Source: Musa acuminata AAA Group (Eukaryota; Streptophyta; Magnoliopsida; Zingiberales; Musaceae). From it: DNA of 64,000 bases. Below the pieces are notes generated by a model. The model ran no database searches. It was not told where the DNA came from and saw nothing but the letters and a program-made list of their open reading frames with translations. Shown one piece after another: positions 1-9,798 of the stretch; the first letter of the stretch is position 1, and every line of letters starts with the position of its first letter. A program made the position numbers and the translations under genes. The stretch is taken from assembly GCF_036884655.1 (NCBI RefSeq), contig NC_088345.1:32726501-32790500 (forward strand), written 5' to 3'.

Positions 1-649
1 ATATTTAATATATATCTACATCGCATGCAAATATATATACATATCTAGTATGTGTATAAGCAATCACACCAGATGATCATGGACCACAACCTAATATGAT
101 TAGGCCCGAGCCAGTAGGCCTAATCACTCACATCAAGATCTATGTGTGCAACGGTGCATCTCCATGCCTTGTGATCGTCCATCTCGTCCTCGTCGGTTCC
201 GTCGACATCTTGATGCATCTCCATGCATCACGATCATCCGTCTCGTGGGTCCCGCTATGGCATCCACGCTCCCGCTGCGCCTCCTCATGTGATTACAACT
301 TAATCATAGGCACGCAGGCCCGACAATAAACGAGAAATATAATGGAGGTTCGCAGACCTCAATAATAATAATCACAAGTACACACATCACACGGTCCATG
401 ATCATCCGTCCACACATCATACATCACATGTATAAATAATCATCATCATGTAGGACTACTAGATAATAATAAAAATAATAATCAACTAAACCTTTTAATT
501 AATTAATATTTTCTGAAATCAGGGATATATAGGGAATTTCTCAATTCCTAAGGGTATTTTCGTAATTTGGACAAAAGACAGAAACTGAAATTTCTCAAAT
601 TCCGAGGGGCAAAACTGTCTTTTGCCCAGAAAACCCTAATACACTTTGC
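1..649. other. Non-coding sequence, probably internal leader of a minus-strand Copia
   Basis: No convincing coding region was found. The stretch lies on the internal side of the primer binding site at 1181-1193, so it is probably leader or internal DNA of the minus-strand element whose LTR is at 1195-2666. A short motif around 'gcatctccatgc' occurs twice (about 159 and 214). The short open frames here are not conserved-looking. The body of the element would lie left of the window. Confidence 0.4.
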
Positions 650-1085
650 CCATTTTTGTTGCTGCCGCCGCCGCCACCCTGCCGGCGGCGGCCTGTGCGG
701 CGGGGCGAGGGCACTGCCCTCGCCTGCAGGCGGCACGCCCGCTGGCGGCGATGCGGCTGCGGGTGGGCGCCCCCTTCGGGCGCCGCTGCATCCGCAGACG
801 GTGCTGTACCGCCGGGCGGCCGCCCCTGTGGGGGGTTTCGCCCGCGGGAGCAGCGGCGGCAGGCGCCGCTTCCTTTCGGCGGCAGGCGCCGCTGCCCTGC
901 GGCGCCTCTGCCCGTGGGTTGCCAGCCCCGCCAGCAGCAAGCCTGCTGCAAGCAGACCGCCGGCAAGCTGCTGCAGGCACAACGCTTGCGCATGCGCCGG
1001 CGCTGTGCTGCCTGGCTGCGGCTGCAGCTGCGGCTGCCGCTGCAGGTGGCTGCAGGTATGCAGATCGAGGGCAGCAACTGTTGCT
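650..1085. repeat. GC-rich low-complexity block
   Basis: This block is very rich in G and C, with many short GCC, GGC and GCAGC runs, while the flanks are AT-rich. Because stop codons are rare at this composition, open frames appear in most reading frames on both strands. None shows a domain. It lies about 110 bp from the primer binding site of the minus-strand Copia, so it is probably part of that element's leader, though a captured host fragment cannot be excluded. Confidence 0.6.
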
Positions 1086-1180
1086 GCCCTTCCTCGCTTT
1101 TGCGTCAACGATTTTGACGTCAATATTCTTCCTAAACACAACACACGCAGTTCAAAACCAATCATTCGCACGAACAACCT

Positions 1181-1193
1181 GGCTCTGATACCA
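1181..1193 (-). other. Primer binding site of minus-strand Copia element
   Basis: The reverse complement reads TGGTATCAGAGCC, the standard plant retrotransposon primer site complementary to the 3' end of initiator Met-tRNA. It directly abuts the LTR end at 1195. This shows that the LTR is a 5' LTR and that the element body extends leftward, mostly out of the window. Confidence 0.85.
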
Positions 1194-1194
1194 C

Positions 1195-2666
1195 TGTTGG
1201 GAAATCATAGTGGGGGCGACATCATATGCGCAGCGGAAGAACAAGAAAACAAAAATCCCCGATTCCCAAAAAGATGTTCATCGTCGTGCGAAGATTGGTG
1301 CGCAAAATCCGCAAAAACACAAAACTGCGTATAAAGATTGTGTTACCTAGGGAGATCGTATATCCCTGTTTCCTTGCAGATCCTTAGGAGAGGGTGAAGG
1401 AGGTCAAGCGTCCTCCTCTCTAGCGGTGATCCACACAGCAGGGTTGCGACGACGCTCCTCAAAACTCCAGGCCTACTCTGAGGTGGAGAGGGAGAGGAGA
1501 ATAGGAAGGGCAAGCAAAGACTCTAGCCTATGAGGCTGTGAATCCCTCCTATTTATAGAGATCCCGTGTCAAAACCCTAATGGGTCCTTTCCCTAGTGGG
1601 TATTGGATCTGCATCCAATAAGACAAGGGCTCCGTCGGATATCTCATATCCGAACCTCTACTCATCGCAATGCCTACCATATGTGTGTGACCCTCTAGGC
1701 CCAATATCGAGCTGGCCGTGAGTCATACCTGTCAGAACTCCTTCTAACTCAGTGAATTATTATCTCTGTAATAATTCACTCGACTCATCGACTACGGAAG
1801 TACTAGGCCACTACGCCGTAGTCCCCAGACGATACAGGGGAATCCAATCCATTGGACCTGTCTGTCCTCAGTTACCATGTACCTATAGTCCCTCATCCAT
1901 CTAATATCCCAGAGACCGTATATCGAGCATGGTGCTGTCAGACCCATACGGTTTCTACTCGAGTCTCGCTCTAATCGGATTCTCCCGGAGAACTCTTTCT
2001 CTCTCAACCCGAATGACCCTGGCCAGGGATTTGTCTGAGCAAGAACACATGGGATATTCCTCTCATGATACCGAGAGTGGATGATCCTCTATCGACACTC
2101 AATAGCCCTCGTAAGGTCGACTACCACTCCCAATGACCAGCTGTACTAGATCTGGGAACAGCCAAACCTATAAGTCTGGTATCAAAGAGTGGAGCACTCA
2201 TACAGGACATCCTTGGTGTCTCAAGTCTAAGAACCAGATACACCACTAGGACTACGGAATCGTTGTCTGACAATAAGGCATCATCAACCATCCAGCATTC
2301 CGTAAGCGGATCAATCAGTGAACTCATTCTCCAATGAGCACCTGTACTGTATCCCTAGTGTCCCTACACGAGCAGCTATGAGACCAGCTGCATCCATCAT
2401 ATGGACGGGTATACAGCACACCAGTCTCGAGTAACCTATGACCGGGATTATTTAGGATATGTGTTTAAAGGTGAATCGATCTCATTATCGTGATCTCATC
2501 ACGATCCGATTCCCATTGCACAAATCCAAGGACATCACAATATATATGCATTTATGCAATAGTTATAAAGTGATATACGCCAAAATATAATAAGCAAAAA
2601 GATTCTATATCAAGTCACACGTGCCATCACTCACGTGATTGGCTTGCTGGGCACTTATGACTAGCA
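1195..2666 (-). mobile_element. 5' LTR of a Copia (Angela-like) retrotransposon
   Basis: This 1,472-bp LTR starts TGTTGGG and ends CTAGCA on the plus strand, so it has the usual TG...CA ends. A primer binding site abuts its left end, which makes it a minus-strand 5' LTR. A TATA-like box reads on the minus strand at 1551-1557. The right flank is a Copia reverse transcriptase relic, so the element inserted into an older element. The expected 5-bp duplication would start with TTATC at 2667, but the partner copy is outside the window. The first 540 bp are nearly identical to 23783-24321. The Angela assignment rests on LTR length and ends only. Confidence 0.8.
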
Positions 2667-2671
2667 TTATC

Positions 2672-3643
2672 AGTATAAGACATCTCTTGAAATTTTTTAT
2701 GCCAAATCTTTTAGCAATGGTGTCTATATATCTGGACTAGGACAAGCCAAGTATCCTCTTGGATTTGTCTCTATGGATCCAAATCCCCAAGATATAGGAT
2801 GCTTCCCCTAAGTCCTTCATGGAGAAGTGTCTAGATAACTAAGCCTTAATTGTGGATAGCATTCCTACATCATTCCCAATTATTAGGATGTCATTCACAT
2901 ATAATACTAAGAAGGTAATAGCGCTCCCACATATCTTCAAATACACACAAGGTTCATTTTCATTCTTAACGAAGTCATAAGATATGATTTCCTCATCAAA
3001 TCTTATATTCCAACTTTGGGAAGCTTACTTTAGTCTATAAATGGACCTAAGCAACCTACACACCTTATCTGGGCAGTCTGTGGACACAAATCCCTTAGGT
3101 TGTATTATATACACCTCCTCCTCGAGATTGTCATTGAGGAATGTGTTTTTCACGTCCATCTGCTAGATCTTATAATCATAGTGTATTGCAATAGCCAATA
3201 GTATTCAGATATATTTTAGCATAGCTATGAGTGAAAAGGTTTCATCGTAGTTAACACATTGCCTTTGACGATACCCCTAAGCCACTAGTCTTGATTTATA
3301 GGTCTCTACCTTTCCATCTACTCTGCTCTTCTTCTTGAAGATCCTCTTGCAATCGATGGGTATAATACCCTCAGGTGCATCGACTAGTTTTTAAACCTAG
3401 TTGGAGTACATGGAATCCATCTTAGAATTCATGACTTTTTGCCACTTCCCAAAGTCTATACTCGTAATAGTCTCCTTGTATGTCTAAGGATCAATATCCC
3501 CAACATCTTCTCCTCTAATACGTCTCACATATCTCTTAGGAGGATGGGATATTCATGGCTAGATACCTGAACAGACTCGAGCTGTGGAGTGGTGCTTGAG
3601 GTAGGTTCTCTAACCTCACTTAACTCTATTATGCTCTCATTGT
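2672..3643 (-). pseudogene. Copia reverse transcriptase relic, downstream half (Angela-like)
   Basis: Read on the minus strand in several frames, this contains recognisable Copia reverse transcriptase blocks. From right to left these are the linker after integrase, the start of the RT domain, the YVDD-type active-site area, and a GEASYILGI-like block followed by SQSRYID, near the RT/RNase H junction. Many stops and frame changes make it non-functional. It ends on the left at the LTR at 2666. On the right it is split from its integrase half (12303-14125) by the element at 3644-12297. The reading frame is continuous across that junction once the insert and one duplication copy are discounted. 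Confidence 0.8.
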
Positions 3644-4492
3644 TGTTGAATCTCGTATTTTGATGATGAAACTACTTGATATATGTTTATGATTTAATCT
3701 GCGTTTTGAGTGATGCAGGATGCTTCGATCAGGATGAGACAATTAAAGCAGGAAAATCATGTTGTGCCGAAGGATCATGTCAGAAGATTGGACGTCGGGC
3801 CGGTGGATCGGTCGACGTATCGACAGAAGGCTTCGGGCCGTGGACTCGGGCATCGGGCCAAGAAGAGCGGGTATTGTGCCAAGGATATCGGAGTTGCGGA
3901 GTCAACTGGCCGATTGGGCAATAGGCTGCACGAGAGGACGATGCGCCGAAGAATCGGACGAAGCGTCGAGGGACCAATGACATGTCGGACAACTTGGTTA
4001 ATTGCTTAGGATTATTTGTCTCGATCGAAGTTTTGATTTGTTGTGCAGGATTAACTACGATGAGAGTAAGACAAGCAGCAGGAGTTGCGCCGGAGTCAAG
4101 ATCATGATCACGTTGGGAGTTCGAGAGTTCGACGGAAGTTCGGACAGTCGTCGGAGGTTCAGAGAGAACAGATCCGAGAAGTCCAGAAGCTTGCCAAGCG
4201 AAGCTCGTCGGAACTCGCCAAGTGGATCGTCGCAAAGTCCAGGAGTATGCCGGATGTCCGCAGAAGGATCACCGAGGGTTATCGGTTGATCGACGGAAGT
4301 TGGCCGGAAACTCGCCGGAAGAAGCGATTGACACATCGGAGCAAGCTGCAGAAGTTGTCTTAGAGATAATCATAGTTAGCACGATGATTAAGCATGAAAA
4401 TGGGAGGTGATCCCATTAGCTTAATCTTGGGGCAATTGGGCCCCTGAAAAGATTCAAAGTGGGTCGAATGGAGTGAACCATTCGGACCCTGA

Positions 4493-5070
4493 TTGCACCA
4501 GGAGGTGCAACCGCCCCAGCCAGGAGGTGCAACCGCCTGGGCTGTGGGGTTGAGAGGTGCAACCGCCCCAGCCAGGAGGTGCAACCGCCTGGGCTGTGGG
4601 GCTGGGAGGTGCAACCGCCCCAGCCAGGAGGTGCAACCGCCAGGGCTGCACGGCTGGGAGGTGCAACCGCCCCAGCCAAGAGGTTGCACCGCCAGAGCTC
4701 AAGTTCCGAGCTCTGCCAGGCGATGCAACCACCAAGCTTAGTCTTCGAGCTTTGGCAGAGAGGTGCATCAGCCTGAGCTCAGTCTCGAGCTCTGCCAGGT
4801 GATGCATTCACCAAGCTCAGTCTTCGAGCTCTGGCAGAGAGGTGGATCAGCCTGAGCTCAGCTTGGAGCTCTGCCAGGTGATGCAACCACCGAGCTCTGT
4901 TTCGAGCTCTGCCAGGTGATGCAATCACCAAGCTCAGTCTTCGAGCTCTGCCAGGTGATGCAACCATCGAGCTCAGTCTTCGAGCTCTGGCAGAGAGGAG
5001 CAATCGGCAGAGCTCAGTCTTCGAGCTCTGCCAGGCGGTGCCACCTCTCCAGTCGAGAGGTGCAACCGCC
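4493..5070. repeat. GC-rich tandem repeats in LTR U3 (gagGTGCAACCGCC type)
   Basis: Two repeat families follow one another. First comes a roughly 45-60 bp unit built around AGGTGCAACCGCC and CCCCAGCCAGG. Then comes a unit built around GAGCTCTGCCAGGTGATGCA. Both contain short inverted words such as GAGCTC and GGCGGTTGCACC. They end just before the LTR TATA box. The matching array in the 3' LTR is at 10648-11225, and a diverged relative is at 18658-19170. Palindromic repeats upstream of the promoter have been described in Sirevirus LTRs. Confidence 0.85.
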
Positions 5071-5140
5071 TGATCCCAGAAATTCTGGGATTTGATCGAT
5101 TTGATCGTTTTGAGCTCGAATTTTGAATTGGGTTGGGGCC

Positions 5141-5148
5141 TATAAATA
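5141..5148 (+). promoter_or_regulatory. LTR TATA box
   Basis: TATAAATA follows GGTTGGGGCC and precedes a cytosine-rich CCCCACCCATTC. The same context recurs at 11296-11303 and 19233-19240 in the related LTRs, which supports it as the Pol II promoter of this family. Transcription would start a few tens of bases downstream. Confidence 0.75.
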
Positions 5149-5734
5149 CCCCACCCATTCAGCACTGAAAAGATACAGACCTATACCGAAATTGTGATAT
5201 TTTCTGTGATTCTAAAGAGCTCAAAAGTGTTGTAAAGCCTTTAAGTCTCCTCCTTCTGTTCTTCAAGTTTTCAATTGTAAAGTGAGGAGAGAAAGGTCTG
5301 TAAAGGTTGTCTCCTAAGCCTGCCAAAAGGAGAGAAATTGTAAGAGGGAAGTTTAGCCTTCGCCCATTGAAGGAAGGCACCTAGTTGACGTCGGCAACCT
5401 CATCGGAGGAGGAAGCCAAAAGTGGAGTAGGTCAAGGCTGACCGAACCACTCTAAATCTCTGGTTTGCGTTTATTTTCGAGCACTTTATCATTACTGCAA
5501 ACCTCCCTCATCACTACTGCTCTCTACGCTTTCACGAACAAGTTCTAAGTGCTGTTCTTCCAAATCTGCATTCAGACGTAAACTCGTATTTTCATACATT
5601 ACAGTTTACGTTTACGTTTGATTCTGCAGAACTGTTTTCCGCGCTTTTACGAACGAGCTTCCTTGCAGTTTACGCTTACATTTTAATCCTATTAATAACT
5701 GCAATCTGTCCTCTACGATTTTACGAACGAGTTT

Positions 5735-5955
5735 CAACATTTAGACGTAAAACTGCGTTTAGACGTAAATCTGCGTTTAGACGTAAAACTGCGTTTAGAC
5801 GTAAAACTGCGTTTAGACGTAAAACTGCGTTTAGACGTAAAACTGCGTTTAGACGTAAATCTGCATTTAGACGTAAATCTGAGTTTAGACGCAAAACTGC
5901 GCTTAGACGCAAAACTGCGCTTAAACGCAATCTGCGCTTAGACGCAAACTGCACT
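5735..5955. repeat. 18-bp tandem array in the 5' LTR (tttagacgtaaaactgcg)
   Basis: About a dozen copies of an 18-bp unit TTTAGACGTAAAACTGCG occur with point variants (GCG/CAT, cgt/cgc). Read on the minus strand the unit gives a repeating L-R-L-N-A-V peptide, which is an artefact of the 18-bp period. The partner array in the 3' LTR (about 11890-12165) is longer. This accounts for the length difference between the two LTRs. Confidence 0.9.
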
Positions 5956-6091
5956 TAGATACAAACTGAGAATTTGCTTTTGCATCATAATAGTTTTTGA
6001 ACGAACGCAGCTTTTGGTTTTTAAATTATTATAAGATTTCCGCTGCACTAATTCACCCCCCCCCCCTCTTAGTGCTCTTGATCCTAACAAT

Positions 6092-6103
6092 TGGTATCAG
6101 AGC
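6092..6103 (+). other. Primer binding site of the gag-only element
   Basis: TGGTATCAGAGC lies 2 bp after the LTR end at 6089 and matches the plant initiator Met-tRNA 3' end. It fixes the orientation as plus. Confidence 0.9.
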
Positions 6104-6139
6104 GGGGTATTTCTCATTTCGGATTTACACCCGAGAGAA

Positions 6140-7138
6140 ATGACTTTTCAAGAGGGCTGTTCGGTCTTTCGTCCACCGTTCTTTAACGGATTGGACTACA
6201 CTTATTGGAAAACTCGAATGAGAGTTTTCTTAATTTCTCTAAATCTGGATTTATGGAATATCATTGAAAACGGTTTTCAACTTCCCTCCAAACCGATGAA
6301 CGAATGGTCGGTTTTGGAGAAGAAGAATTTTTCTTTAAACGCAAAGGCTATGAATGCCTTATTTTGCGCATTGGACAAAAATGAGTTCAATCGGATTTCT
6401 ACGTGTGAAACGGCTTTCGATATTTGGCGCACTCTTGAAATCACGCACGAGGGAACTAGTAGAGTCAAAGACTCGAAAGTTAATATTTTACTGCTTGATT
6501 TCGAGCTTTTTCATATGAAACCAAGCGAAACCATTGTTGACATGTACACCCGATTTACGGATGTCGTCAATGGTTTGAAATCACTTGGTAAAAGCTTTTC
6601 GGATTTTGAACTCGTTAACAAAGTTTTGCGCTCACTTTCTAAAACTTGGGATTCAAAAGTAACTGCTATTCAAGAATCGAAAAACTTGAACCATTTTCCA
6701 CTTGAAGAACTAATTGGTTCATTGATCACATATGAAATGACGTGCAATGCACGTGAAGAACTTGAGAACCACCTTCCAAAGAACAGGAAGGATTTGGAAC
6801 TCTGGACAAATGAATGCCACTTGAGCGATGACTCAAGTGATGAGGACAATGATGAACAAACCAACCTTCCAAAGAACAGGAAGGATTTGGGACATAGAAC
6901 ATTTGAAGACCACTCGAGCATAAGCTCAAGTGATGGTGAACTTAAAATGAAACGAAAATTAAAAAGCAAAAAGAATGGAACTACTTGCTTTAAACGCAAG
7001 AAGAAGAACAAAAATTGGGATGAATCGAGCTCCTCCGAAGAAGAGAAAGTCAACAAAAGCAAGGCGGCAAACTACGCCTTAACAGCCTACAATGATGAGG
7101 TAATCGAAATCCCCCTAATTTACTTCGAAATTACATGA
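6140..7138 (+). CDS. gag: Gag protein, Sirevirus-type, lacking zinc knuckle
   Basis: This open frame of 332 codons starts at the ATG at 6140, 37 bp after the primer site. It encodes a Copia-type Gag of the UBN2 family, which would assemble virus-like particles in the cytoplasm. Residues 1-210 align by eye with the Gag at 20239-21822 (shared blocks FRPPFFNGLDYTYWKTRMR, ALDKNEFNRIST, FSDFELVNKVLRSL). From about residue 210 an acidic/serine-rich region contains the block LPKNRKDL twice (codons starting near 6774 and 6870). It is followed by a lysine-rich stretch and an SSSEEE acidic patch. The CX2CX4HX4C knuckle present in the relative at 21067 is missing, and the frame stops soon after ALTAYNDEVIEI, much earlier than the relative. 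It may be a functional short Gag or a decayed one. Confidence 0.85.
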   Translation: MTFQEGCSVFRPPFFNGLDYTYWKTRMRVFLISLNLDLWNIIENGFQLPSKPMNEWSVLEKKNFSLNAKAMNALFCALDKNEFNRISTCETAFDIWRTLEITHEGTSRVKDSKVNILLLDFELFHMKPSETIVDMYTRFTDVVNGLKSLGKSFSDFELVNKVLRSLSKTWDSKVTAIQESKNLNHFPLEELIGSLITYEMTCNAREELENHLPKNRKDLELWTNECHLSDDSSDEDNDEQTNLPKNRKDLGHRTFEDHSSISSSDGELKMKRKLKSKKNGTTCFKRKKKNKNWDESSSSEEEKVNKSKAANYALTAYNDEVIEIPLIYFEIT

Positions 7139-9785
7139 TGCTTTTCATGATGCACTTTTCTTTTTCTTTAAATTTTCTTGAAAATTATATTTTTAATAAT
7201 TTAACAATGAAAATGCAAAAATATGATCATGCTTGTAATCTTGAAAATGATAATGAAAATTGCATGTCTTATGTTAATGCAAGATAGAAATCTAATGATT
7301 TTACGCCTAGTGAGATTAATCTTATGTGCTTGAGAAGCAAGAATGTATATTTTGATGATTTTCATATTGCTTTTCAATGACGATACATGGCTTTTGTCTG
7401 GAAGGCTTGATATTTTTCATTGTCTTTGTTTATTAAATATAATGTATGGTTTTGACATAAAAATAAAGATTTGAGCATGCCATTATAAAGTCAATCATAA
7501 ATTAAAACTAAAGTTTTAGGCATTTATAAGAATCATTCAAAATTATGTTCAATGAAACCTTGCTTAATGTTGCAATGAAAATATTAAAGTTATACTTGAT
7601 GATTTCAGATCTGACAAATGCTACACTTTAAATATGAATCATTCTTCAATCAGATTAAATGCTTCAATCATTTTCTATCTCTAAGAGTTTTCGATTTTGG
7701 TGAAATACAAGTGATAAATTCATTTATGATATCTTGTAAATCACTTGAATTATGAATGAGTTTTTCTTTTTTATGATGTGTTAAAAGAATCACTTAAAAA
7801 GAAAATGTTTTTCCCATTTTATCGAGATTAATGATTTCATGATATTATGTGAATCTCGAAACTAATTTTGATGAAATAGTAATAACGTTATTCATGTTAT
7901 GAATCTTAAAAATGATAATATGCTTCATGTGATAATATGAATACATGAAACACTTATGATATTCTGTGTATTCATAAAATATTTATCTCATCATCCAATA
8001 ACTCTTCTTGATATTCCTTATGAGATGAAATGAAATAATGCATGAAATACAAATGAGGAGTTAATGATCATGCATAATAGGATGTAATGAATTCTAGATA
8101 CCATCGTTTGAATATCTATGATCATGCTGCCAAAATGATGTATCATGAATACTTGAATATCATGTTTGATATGCTCATGATGATGATTGATTTTTCGGTA
8201 TCATGCATAAATTTTTTGAAATGTAATGTTAATGAATTTGTGCATTGAAACTATAATGATGCACAAATAAGAATGATTACTTACCTTTGTCATGATTTAG
8301 AAATTGATGTAAAGGGTTTTTCCCTTGTTGACAATGACAAAGGGGGAGATAGCTAGCTTGTACAAGTCAAGAAGATGAAAAAACTTGATTGCTAGCTTGC
8401 CTATCTCAAGAGGCAAAAATGCTAACTTGCACATCTAGCAAAACTTGACAAATTTGCATATATCAAGAAGCAAGAGTTGCTTTCTTGAACATCTCAAAAT
8501 TGCTAGCTTGCGGGCCTTAAAATGTACAAATTTTTTGCTAGCTTGCATATGGTAAACCTGCTATCATACTATCATGATGATGAGTATGTCTTATCTTTAT
8601 GATTGTATTTGAAAAACAATGGCAAAAATACGTCTTAATGATTGAACGTGTTAAAATTATTTTTCAAACCTTCTTGATTGAATGATTGAATCACTTGACT
8701 GGCATAATGATTTTACACAATTACATGTTGAAAATTATGTGCTTGAATATCTATAGCAAAACCTTGTTCGAATGGAAGAAAGACTCAAATTTCATTTTCG
8801 GATTCTCTTGAGTCTAACATATCAAGTTCACTCTCTTCCAAACTTAACAAGCATATGTCATATCAAGTTTAGTTCATATCATTGATTTCTGACATATGTA
8901 ATTAACTAGCAAATACATCTCTCATACACACATCATGTGAAAAATATTTTTTGAGAAATGGATTTGATGAATATGGATGAAAGTGTTTTTACTTGCAAGG
9001 ATTTATTTCACATACATAACAACAAGCACTTATGCTTAAAAATTTGCTTATATCGTTCTCCGTTTTGTTGATGACAAAGGGGGAGAAATATATGAATTGA
9101 TGCTATGAACACTGATGCTAGGCTTGCATCATCAAGAGATATATGAATTAATATGATTGCCATATTTGCAATGCAATGCAATGAACACTGATGCTAGGCT
9201 TGCATCATCAAGAGATATATGAATTAATATGATTGCCATATTTGCAATGCTTGCATCATTAAGAGATATATGAATTGATGCTATGATTGCCAAACTTGTA
9301 TTATGCCATGTTTTCATCATGCGTTAAAATATCAAGAACTTGTATCGTAATTTTACGCGTTGATATCCTACCATGTGATGAAATGGTATAATTGATAAAC
9401 ACTTGAAATGTTTGCATTATGATATCAAAAGCTTACATCGTAATTTTTCATGTTGGTATTTGATATTAGCAAACTTGCATGATGATAAAACTTGATATTA
9501 TGATTTTCATGCAATGAGTTGAACCAATATCACACACACTTGATTGTAGTACTTCTCCTTTTTGTTGATGACAAAGGGGGAGAAGTATGTTGATGACATG
9601 ACATGTGATGCATAAGTTTATGCATAAGTTCATGTTGACGTATTGCAAGTATTCATGATGAATATTGCAATGACTTGAATTCAGTTTGAATTCAAGGTTC
9701 TATCAATATGGCATATTGATAGGGGGAGTTTGTTTAAACTCCGGGAGTTAAGTTTAACTCCGTCATCAAGTAGTTGTCATCATCA
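7139..9785 (+). other. Long non-coding 3' internal region with repeated polypurine tracts
   Basis: This AT-rich DNA has no domain in any frame. The first few hundred bases may be decayed gag 3' sequence. A purine motif AAAGGGGGAGA, usually preceded by TTGATGAC, occurs at 8339-8350, 9076-9087 and 9573-9583, with a shorter AGGGGGAG at 9721-9728. A direct repeat of about 70 bp (period 76 bp) lies at 9107-9250. Repeated polypurine tracts before the 3' LTR are a known Sirevirus trait. Confidence 0.8.
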
Positions 9786-9798
9786 AAAAGGGGGAGAT
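9786..9798 (+). other. Polypurine tract before the 3' LTR
   Basis: AAAAAGGGGGAGA, with a following T, abuts the 3' LTR start at 9799. It is the expected primer for plus-strand DNA synthesis. Confidence 0.9.

Larger units (their letters stand above)
3644..6089 (+). repeat. 5' LTR of the gag-only Sirevirus-type element
   Basis: The 2,446-bp LTR runs from TGTTGAATCTCG to CTAACA. It contains a GC-rich tandem array (4493-5070), a TATA box (5141-5148) and an 18-bp tandem array (about 5735-5955). A run of 11 C lies about 20 bp before its end. Open frames inside it are produced by the repeats and are not genes. Confidence 0.93.

Noticed and set aside
548..1334. Several long open frames on both strands in the GC-rich block
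   Set aside because: They overlap in most frames and are low-complexity Ala/Pro/Arg/Gly strings. They are explained by GC content and no domain is seen.
3676..4363. Six overlapping open frames in the first kilobase of the LTR
   Set aside because: They are duplicated in the 3' LTR at 9831-10518 and lie upstream of the LTR promoter. No domain.
4360..5165. Open frames with repeated GGCTS, PGRAR or QPPQPGGA peptides (also 10515-11320 and 18531-19113)
   Set aside because: They are translations of LTR tandem arrays. Both strands are open and the frames follow the repeat period.
5721..5954. LRLNAV-repeat frames (also 11876-12163, 19749-19937, 22066-22254), considered as a repeat protein or CRISPR array
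   Set aside because: The 18-bp units have no spacers and lie inside LTRs of a plant retrotransposon, so this is not CRISPR. The peptide is a by-product of the 18-bp period.
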